From the NCBI GenBank assembly GCA_963846165.1, contig CAWJUU010000007.1:186001-250000 (forward strand): DNA of 64,000 nucleotides. Reading direction: 5' to 3'. The notes below the pieces were generated by a model. It made no database searches. It was not told where the DNA came from and was given only the letters and a program-made list of their open reading frames with translations. The position numbers and the translations under genes are program-made. Positions 58,628 to 64,000 of the stretch are shown piece after piece (the stretch's first letter is position 1; every line of letters starts with the position of its first letter). This DNA comes from WHSW01 sp963846165. Lineage in GTDB: Bacteria; Actinomycetota; Thermoleophilia; Solirubrobacterales; 70-9.

Positions 58628-59332
58628 CTAGGTGAGCGGCGACGCGGCGGAGAGGATCCGGGGCCAGACGTAGGCCTCCCATGTCGCTGCGGCGACCAGG
58701 ATCGGGATTGCGATCGCGACCGTGGCGAACGTGGCGGCGAGCAGGTTGCTCCACTCGTCGCGGCGGCTGGCGATCGTCCACGCTGCGAGCGGCAGGAAGA
58801 GCGCGATGAGCTCGGGGATCGCGTGTGGGAGCACGGTGACAACGAGGGCCCCGGTGGAGATCCCGAGCTGTTCGGCGAGCTGGGCACCGGTGAGCCCGAG
58901 CGCGTAGGCCTGGGTGATGAGCGAGAAGCAGGTCACCAGCATCACCCAGCCGAGCGCAATCGGGCGGGCCTTCTCGTGGATCCAGCGCGAGAGTCCCGAG
59001 CGTCGTTCGGCCGAGAGCACCAGCGAGCTCCCGGCGATGAACCCGGCGACGCAGGCGGTCGCGTGCAGGGCGAGCACGAGGGAGTTCTTCCACAGGATCG
59101 CGACGACGTCGCCCGGATCGGCCTCGCCCGAGAGGCCGGGAAGGTAGAGCTGGGTCAGGTCCGCAGGCGAGAGCGCGGCGATCACCCAGACCGCGAACAG
59201 GAGCACCGCGGCGACTGCGAGCGCTCCGCCGACCCAGGCGCGAACCACCGGCCAGGGGTCGGCGTTCCAGCGCTCGAGCGCCCCGCGCGTGTCGCGCATG
59301 CCCTGGACCAGGACGAACTCGTTCACGCTCAC
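58628..59332 (-). CDS. SpoIIM-like integral membrane protein
   Basis: A 234-residue protein with five or six helices. The arrangement LWKNSLVLALHATACVAGFI, then LGISTGALVVTVLPHAIPEL with PHAIPELIALFLPLAAW, matches the stage II sporulation protein M superfamily (P-H-G/A-I-P-E-L motif). In non-sporulating actinobacteria these are generic membrane proteins of unknown function. Convergent with the crotonase gene, 13 bp apart. Confidence 0.72.
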   Translation of the reverse strand: MSVNEFVLVQGMRDTRGALERWNADPWPVVRAWVGGALAVAAVLLFAVWVIAALSPADLTQLYLPGLSGEADPGDVVAILWKNSLVLALHATACVAGFIAGSSLVLSAERRSGLSRWIHEKARPIALGWVMLVTCFSLITQAYALGLTGAQLAEQLGISTGALVVTVLPHAIPELIALFLPLAAWTIASRRDEWSNLLAATFATVAIAIPILVAAATWEAYVWPRILSAASPLT

Positions 59333-59381
59333 GTCTCACCCATCGGCAGTGGCGCCAACGGGCATGAACACACGCCGCAGG

Positions 59382-59932
59382 TCAGTGAACCGCGTCGACC
59401 CTCGTCGCGGTGAGACTTCGGTCCTCGGCGCTCTCGTTCCCGGCCTGCTCACAGGTCAGGGTGGCGGTGAAGGGCTCGTTCGAGGAGGCGGTGAGGGTGA
59501 AGGGAAGCGTGTCGCGGTCGAACTCGGCCAGCGTCGCGCGTGCGCGGATCGACGACCCCGCCGCCGCCAGCCTGCATACGGGCTCGGTGATCAGGTTGTC
59601 GGGGTTGAGAGGACCGTCTGGCCGCCGAGCACGTAGCTGCCGGCGGGCAGCTCGAGCGAGAGGACCTCGGTCGACGGTCCCAGCGCCAGCGGTGCCGTGG
59701 CACTCGCGCCGTAGGCGTCGATCGGGGCGCCCCGGAGCGCAGCGACCGTCGACGGCTTCAGGTCGCCCTCCTTCAGGGTCTGGTTCTTGACCTGCTTGCT
59801 GGTCACGGTGCCCTTCTTGATCTCGCCTCCGTTGATCTTCGACGCCGCAACGGCGCCGCCCGCGCAGGCGAGAACGATCGCGATCAAAGAGAGGGCGAGG
59901 GACGGTGAGGGGAGCGCTCGCTTTCGGCTCAT
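59382..59932 (-). CDS. Secreted repeat protein typical of Thermoleophilia (one frameshift)
   Basis: About 183 residues after correction near 59605. Signal peptide (LALSLIAIVLACAGGAVAAS), then short repeats KINGGEIKKGTVTSKQVKNQ followed by TLKEGDLKPSTVAAL, a collagen-stalk-like pattern seen in many secreted proteins of this class. The C-terminal beta domain (NPDNLITEPVCRLAAAGSSI to FTATLTCEQAGNESA) lies in the second frame and ends at TGA 59382. Role unknown, presumably cell-surface. Confidence 0.65.
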
Positions 59933-60023
59933 GAAGGCTGTATCGGGTGTCGGGCGCTTGCCCTTGAGACGCTCCCCCCGGTGCGCAAGAAATAGCCCCG
60001 GCGTGCCGAGGCTCTCTCAGAGG

Positions 60024-60572
60024 TCAGGCGCCGCAGGCGGGCCACGGGGACGATCCCGCGCGGCTATAGAGCAGCGAGGCGCGGTAGTCCTGCTCGGCCT
60101 CGGAGGCCTCGGCGGGGTTGCCGGACCCGCCGACCGACGCCCAGGTGCCGAGGTCGAACTGGTACTTGCCGTAGTAGCCCGCCGCGTTGACCGCGGTCGG
60201 GTCGCCGCCCGACTCGCAGGACGCGATCGCGTCGAGGGTCGAGAGCGAGACGCCGCCCGCGAGCGCGAACGACTCGGCGGTCGCGCGCGCCTTGCGGACG
60301 CGCTCGGAGAGCGTCTCGACCGCGCCGCGCAGCTGCTCGGCGGAGACGTCAGCGTCGTCGCGCAGGTCATGCGCCGGCGCGCTGTCGAGCTTGCGCGCCT
60401 GCCTCAGCAGCCCGGCGTAGCGGGCCTGGAGCTTGTGGGTCTCGATCGAGCGCTCGAAGCGGTCGGCCGGCTTCTGGACCAGGGTGAGCTGCGGCTGGGC
60501 CGCCTGGGCGGCTGCGGTGATGCCGATCGCGAGGGCGCATGACGCCGCGGCAAGCTTGATCCTGTGATACAT
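60024..60572 (-). CDS. Resuscitation-promoting-factor-like transglycosylase
   Basis: A 182-residue secreted protein. Signal peptide (MYHRIKLAAASCALAIGITA), a helical coiled segment (about 35-110), and then an Rpf-like lysozyme-fold domain: LDAIASCESGGDPTAVNAAG (catalytic Glu in CESGG), YYGKYQFDLGTWASVGGSG and a final SPWPACG. It cleaves peptidoglycan and in relatives wakes dormant cells. GGAGG lies before the ATG at 60572. The upstream region contains a long structured leader and a CRP-type site. Confidence 0.88.
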   Translation of the reverse strand: MYHRIKLAAASCALAIGITAAAQAAQPQLTLVQKPADRFERSIETHKLQARYAGLLRQARKLDSAPAHDLRDDADVSAEQLRGAVETLSERVRKARATAESFALAGGVSLSTLDAIASCESGGDPTAVNAAGYYGKYQFDLGTWASVGGSGNPAEASEAEQDYRASLLYSRAGSSPWPACGA

Positions 60573-60740
60573 GAAAAGACCTCCGTTCGGTGCGCCCGGC
60601 GGCGACTTGGGATCGCCTCGTCGTGGGTTCGACGGTCCGGGCGGCTCGAGACCCCAGGGCGGCGTTACGCTCGTCCGGCAACTGGTCGCCGGCGGTGCCC
60701 GTGGGGCGTCTTGGTGACCGGCGCAGGTTCCCAGGGCTCG
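60573..60740 (-). promoter_or_regulatory. Long structured leader of the Rpf-like gene, possible riboswitch
   Basis: About 170 bp between the CRP-type site and the start codon are unusually long for this window. Read on the minus strand they contain GAGCCCTGGGAACCTG and later GTCGAACCC, vaguely like parts of the ydaO (cyclic di-AMP) riboswitch that precedes rpf genes in other actinobacteria. I could not fit the whole consensus, so this is only a pointer. Confidence 0.25.
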
Positions 60741-60751
60741 GACCGAATATG

Positions 60752-60767
60752 TGTGACGGTGGTCACA
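60752..60767. promoter_or_regulatory. CRP-type palindrome TGTGAC-GGTG-GTCACA
   Basis: A perfect 16-bp match to the CRP/FNR-family consensus TGTGA-N6-TCACA, with A/T-rich flanks (ATAT on one side, TTTGC on the other). It lies 180 bp before the Rpf-like gene and 35 bp before the divergent ligase-like gene. In mycobacteria rpfA is a known CRP target. Confidence 0.65.
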
Positions 60768-60801
60768 TTTGCAAGCAAACGCTCATAAAGCGCCGTTACG
60801 C

Positions 60802-61533
60802 GTGATCAGGCACGGGTTTCGCGACCGCCCCGCCTTAGGGACGGCCGTTTCCGAGGCGATCCTCATGCGGGTCGCCGCCGGTGAGGTCGAGCCCACCTTC
60901 AGGCTCCACCGCCCCGCCCGTGAGCTCGCATTCTCGAAGCAGGACCGCGCCGCGCCCGGGTTCGACGCCGCGGTGCGCGCGGCACGTGAGGCCGGGTTCG
61001 AACCGGTCGTCCGACTCGCCGGCGGGCGCGCCGCGGCCTTTCACGAAGGCACGCTGGCATTCGCCTGGGCGAGCCCGGCCGAACGGCCAGTGGCCGGCAC
61101 CCGCGAGCGGTTCGAGTGGTTGGCGACGCTTGTCGCCCGGGCACTTGCCGGCCTCGGCGTCGACGCGAGAGTCGGCGAGGTGCCCGGCGAGTACTGCCCG
61201 GGGACCTGGAGCGTCAACGCCCGGGGCGTGGTCAAGCTGGCCGGGATCGGACAGCGGCTGATCGCGGGCGGTGCGCACGCCGGCGGGGTCGTCGTGGTCA
61301 CCGGCTCGGAGCTGCTTCGCGGCGCACTCGAGCCCGTCTACGCGGCGCTCGAGCTCGAGTGGGACGTGGCGACCGCGGGCAGCGTCGAGGACGAGGTTGC
61401 CGGCGTGGAGCTCGACGCGGTCGAGGAGGCGATCCTTGCCGAGCTCGCCGCGGAGCTCAAGCTGGTCGAGGCCGAGCTCGACCCCAAGACCCTGGCCCTC
61501 GCCGAGCAGCTCGAGAGCGGCCACTTGGCATGA
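60802..61533 (+). CDS. Lipoate-protein ligase A-like protein
   Basis: About 243 residues from GTG 60802 (IRHGFRDRPALGTAVSEAIL). A TTG 33 bp upstream is in frame but lies on the CRP-type site, and a TTACGC -10-like box is next to the GTG. The BPL/LplA/LipB fold is seen in FRLHRPARELAFSKQDRAAP, VVRLAGGRAAAFHEGTLAFA (the R-x-G-G-G-A-like loop) and YCPGTWSVNARGVVKLAGIG. The C-terminal acidic helices are not typical of LplA. It may attach lipoate or octanoate, or bind them. It overlaps ltrA by 4 bp. Confidence 0.75.
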   Translation: MIRHGFRDRPALGTAVSEAILMRVAAGEVEPTFRLHRPARELAFSKQDRAAPGFDAAVRAAREAGFEPVVRLAGGRAAAFHEGTLAFAWASPAERPVAGTRERFEWLATLVARALAGLGVDARVGEVPGEYCPGTWSVNARGVVKLAGIGQRLIAGGAHAGGVVVVTGSELLRGALEPVYAALELEWDVATAGSVEDEVAGVELDAVEEAILAELAAELKLVEAELDPKTLALAEQLESGHLA

Positions 61534-62792
61534 TTGAAGCCGGGATGGACGAGGGAGAGACCAGGCCGCTGGCGAGCGAGGCGCGCACCGAAGCGATCGC
61601 GGCAGAGGAGAGCCACCCGTCGCCGGAGCCGCCGATCGAGGATCTGGAAGCGGGCGACCACCTGATCGAGGTCGAGCAGAAGGCGACCCCGCTCGAGCTC
61701 TTCTTCGACCTCGTCTTCGTCTTTGCCTTCACCCAGGTGACGGCGCTGATGTCCGACAACCCGACCTGGGAGGGGCTCGGCCAGGGGATGCTCGTGCTGG
61801 CGGCCGTCTGGTGGGCATGGGGCGGCTATGCCTGGCTCACCAATGCCCTGCACCGCGACGACATGCTGGCGCGGGCCGGCCTGATCTCGGCGATGGCCGC
61901 GATGCTGATCGCTGCGCTCGCGGTTCCGCAGGCGTTCGGCGACGACGCGGTGATCTTCGGCGTCGCCTACTTCCTCGTCCGTGTGATCCACATCGGCGTC
62001 TACACATACGGCGCACGTGAGGTCGACATCCGTGGCGCGATCCTCAAGCTGGCGCCGGGGCTGCTGGCGGCGCCGGCGCTGCTGATCGTCGCCGGGTTTC
62101 TCGACGGGGGTGCGCAGGCAGGGCTTTGGATCGTCGCCCTGCTGATCGACTACGGGACCCCCTACCTGCGCGACGTCAGCGGCTTTCGCGTTTCCGCATC
62201 CCACTTCGCCGAGCGCTTCGGGCTGATCGTGATCATCGCCCTCGGCGAGTCGATCGTCGCTGTCGGCGCCGGGCTCGAGGGGGATGCGCTCACCGGCGGC
62301 GTGATCGTCGCCGCGGTGGCCGGGCTCGCGCTCGCGGCCGCGATGTGGTGGGCGTACTTCGACGTCGTCGCGCTCGTTGCCGAGCGCAAGCTCGCCGAGG
62401 CCGATGGAATCGAGCGCAACCGGCTCGCGCGCGACTCGTGGGGCGTCCTTCACGGGCTCCTGATCGCCGGGATCATCCTCACCGCGCTCGGGGTCAAGAA
62501 GACGGTCGGGGACGTCGACGTGGCATTGAAGGCGGTGCCCGCGGTGGCGCTCTGCGGCGGGGTCGCGATCTACCTGCTCGGGCATGTCGCGATCCGGTAT
62601 CGCACCATCCACTCGCTCAACCGCCAGCGGGCCTTCGCGGCCCTGATCGCGCTGGCGCTGATCCCGTACGCAATCGAGGTCGACTCGCTGGCGGCGCTCG
62701 TAACCGTTGCCGCGCTGATGGTCGGGGTGGTCGCCTATGAGGCGATCCACTTCCGCCAGCGCCGCGCCGAGCTGCGGGCGGCGCACGCGTGA
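61530..62792 (+). CDS. Low temperature requirement protein A (LtrA) family
   Basis: A 420-residue membrane protein. An acidic cytoplasmic N-terminus of about 50 residues leads to the LtrA motif VEQKATPLELFFDLVFVFAF and then about ten helices, with HFAERFGLIVIIALGESIVA as the second conserved block (H-x2-E-R-x-G-L-x2-I-I-x-L-G-E). The molecular function of LtrA is unsettled. The start ATG at 61530 overlaps the ligase-like gene stop. Confidence 0.88.
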   Translation: MIEAGMDEGETRPLASEARTEAIAAEESHPSPEPPIEDLEAGDHLIEVEQKATPLELFFDLVFVFAFTQVTALMSDNPTWEGLGQGMLVLAAVWWAWGGYAWLTNALHRDDMLARAGLISAMAAMLIAALAVPQAFGDDAVIFGVAYFLVRVIHIGVYTYGAREVDIRGAILKLAPGLLAAPALLIVAGFLDGGAQAGLWIVALLIDYGTPYLRDVSGFRVSASHFAERFGLIVIIALGESIVAVGAGLEGDALTGGVIVAAVAGLALAAAMWWAYFDVVALVAERKLAEADGIERNRLARDSWGVLHGLLIAGIILTALGVKKTVGDVDVALKAVPAVALCGGVAIYLLGHVAIRYRTIHSLNRQRAFAALIALALIPYAIEVDSLAALVTVAALMVGVVAYEAIHFRQRRAELRAAHA

Positions 62793-62818
62793 CACCGCCA
62801 GACAGGTAGAAACCCGGC

Positions 62819-63415
62819 ATGCGCATCCTCGCCTTCAGCGACCTGCACCGCGACCTCGACCAGGCGGCCCGGCTGGTCGAGATCAGCACCGACGCCGACG
62901 TCGTCGTCGGGGCCGGCGACTTCGCCTCGGTGCACGACGGGCTCGAGGAGATGATCGCTGCGCTGGCCGCGATCGAGACCCCAACCGTGCTCGTCCCCGG
63001 CAACAACGAGACCGAGGAGGCCCTTCGCGCAGCCGCCGGGTCATGGCCGGCGGCGACGGTCCTGCACGGCGAGGCGGCGACGATCGAGGGCGCCGAGTTC
63101 TTCGGCCTCGGCGCCGGTGTCCCGGTGACGCCCTGGGACTGGAGCTTCGACCTCACCGAAGAGGAGGCCGGCGAGCTTCTCACAGCTTGTCCCGACGGCG
63201 GCGTGCTCGTGGTTCATTCGCCACCCATCGGCCACGTCGACCAGTCGAGTGCCGGCGACCACCTCGGAAGCGCGGCGATCCTCGCCGCGATCGAGTCGAA
63301 GCAGCCGCTGCTCGCGATCTGCGGGCACATCCACGAGAGCTGGGGCGCCGAATCCGAGCTCGGCCCGACCCGGATCGTCAACCTCGGCCCCGCCGGCACC
63401 TGGTTCGAGCTCTGA
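62819..63415 (+). CDS. Metallophosphoesterase
   Basis: A 198-residue calcineurin-like enzyme with all blocks present: RILAFSDLHRDLDQA (D-x-H), VVGAGDFAS (G-D), VPGNNETEE (G-N-N-E in place of G-N-H-D/E), VVHSPP and CGHIHESWG (G-H-x-H). The second position Asn in GNNE is seen in some short family members. Substrate unknown. 27 bp after ltrA. Confidence 0.85.
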   Translation: MRILAFSDLHRDLDQAARLVEISTDADVVVGAGDFASVHDGLEEMIAALAAIETPTVLVPGNNETEEALRAAAGSWPAATVLHGEAATIEGAEFFGLGAGVPVTPWDWSFDLTEEEAGELLTACPDGGVLVVHSPPIGHVDQSSAGDHLGSAAILAAIESKQPLLAICGHIHESWGAESELGPTRIVNLGPAGTWFEL

Positions 63416-63428
63416 GCCGCCGCCGACC

Positions 63429-64000
63429 CTACTCGTACTGAAGCGCCTCGATCACATCGACGCGTGATGCGCGCCGGGCCGGGCCGATCGCGGCGACGAC
63501 CCCGATCAGGATCGCGGCGATCAGGACCGTGAGCGGCAGCGACGGCGAAACCGAGAGCTCGAGACCCTCGTCCGCAAGCGCGATCACCGCGGCGATCCCG
63601 AGCGCGAGCCCGACCACCGCACCGACAATCGCCCCGAGCAGCGCCGTGACCACGGACTCATACCGGATCATCCGCCGCACCTGGCGGCGCGAGGTGCCGA
63701 TCGCGCGCAGCATTCCCAGCTCGCGGGTCCGCTCGAAGATCGTCAGCGAGAGCGTGTTGACGACGCCGAAGATCGAGACGAGCACCGAGAGGCCGAGGAG
63801 CACATAGATCAGCGCAATCAGCTGGTCGATCTCCTGCTCGCGGTCTGCCTTGTACTCCTCCTGGGAGCGCGCTTCAGCGTTCGGAAAGCGCTCGGAGAGC
63901 AGCGTGTCGATCTGCTCGCGTATCTGTGCGGGGTCGGTGTCGTCGGCGAAGTTGACGAACGTCGTCGAGTCGTCGCGGGCGCCGAGCCGGTCGCGCACGG
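63429..64000 (-). CDS. FtsX-like ABC transporter permease, C-terminal part
   Basis: The last 190 residues of a permease whose gene continues beyond the right edge. An extracytoplasmic portion (FADDTDPAQIREQIDTLLSE) leads to three helices: LIALIYVLLGLSVLVSIFGV, then FERTRELGMLRAIGTSRRQV (the FtsX/MacB coupling motif), and two more helices ending at ARRASRVDVIEALQYE. By family it is part of a MacB/LolC-type mechanotransmission or lipoprotein/peptide transporter. The ATPase gene would be expected nearby outside the window. Confidence 0.85.
   Translation of the reverse strand, partial: VRDRLGARDDSTTFVNFADDTDPAQIREQIDTLLSERFPNAEARSQEEYKADREQEIDQLIALIYVLLGLSVLVSIFGVVNTLSLTIFERTRELGMLRAIGTSRRQVRRMIRYESVVTALLGAIVGAVVGLALGIAAVIALADEGLELSVSPSLPLTVLIAAILIGVVAAIGPARRASRVDVIEALQYE

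Overview
The window looks like chromosomal DNA of a very high-GC actinobacterium, most likely class Thermoleophilia (Solirubrobacterales or a relative). This is an inference. It rests on the family of short NTF2/SnoaL-like proteins that begin MSQENVE and end ALEAAGL(S/T)E, on the secreted protein with KINGGEIKKGTVTSKQV-type repeats, on Ig-like fragments ending AIDAAGNVDPS, and on an actinobacterial Pho system and FAS-II operon. I saw no rRNA gene, tRNA gene or CRISPR array.

Layout. 1-6.8 kb: end of potA, then potD-potB-potC (polyamine import), a small membrane protein, and two overlapping aldehyde dehydrogenases. 6.8-8.5 kb: a frameshifted dinB and a tyrosine-integrase remnant. 8.5-13.6 kb: a giant SARP/STAND/WD40 regulator of about 1,680 residues, carrying two frameshifts. 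13.6-22.8 kb: an accessory region with two opposed clusters of NTF2/SnoaL-like paralogs sharing near-identical gene junctions, an ECF sigma factor, a double ribbon-helix-helix-like protein, a VOC protein, Ig-domain scars, a 20-bp tandem repeat, a stand-alone MshEN protein and a 48-residue zinc ribbon. 22.9-30.5 kb: a complete FAS-II operon (fabD-fabH-fabG-acpP-fabF-accD-GDSL-maoC-fabI), preceded by a histidine kinase/NarL-type regulator pair. 32.4-38.7 kb: an inverted-repeat element, then an operon of a PHP-glycosyltransferase fusion, ppk and a PuuB-like oxidase. 38.9-43.8 kb: GH31 glycosidase, MFS transporter, M1 aminopeptidase. 43.8-52.8 kb: a phosphate/polyphosphate island (two CHAD genes, ppx, a TIM-barrel gene, pstSCAB-phoU, an OmpR-type regulator). 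52.9-64 kb: uppP, arsC, two crotonases, a second copy of the inverted-repeat element, an HD protein, a GHMP kinase, a SpoIIM-like protein, an Rpf-like protein, a lipoate-ligase-like protein, LtrA, a phosphoesterase and the end of a FtsX-type permease.

How it fits together. Arrays of 11-bp direct repeats of the GTTCAC type (actinobacterial PHO boxes) lie upstream of pstS, upstream of the PHP-GT/ppk operon, before the TIM-barrel gene and upstream of the OmpR-type regulator, so phosphate import and polyphosphate metabolism look like one local regulon. A separate pair of C6/G6 palindromes with NarL-like spacing sits in front of the kinase and in front of fabD, which suggests the two-component pair controls itself and fatty-acid synthesis. 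A canonical CRP-type site sits upstream of the Rpf gene.

Caution. Many genes carry single-base frameshifts, often in G/C runs. They concentrate in 7-19 kb and 34-40 kb and are absent from the fab and pst blocks. They may be assembly errors or real decay. For these genes I give the reconstructed full span and the approximate shift positions.
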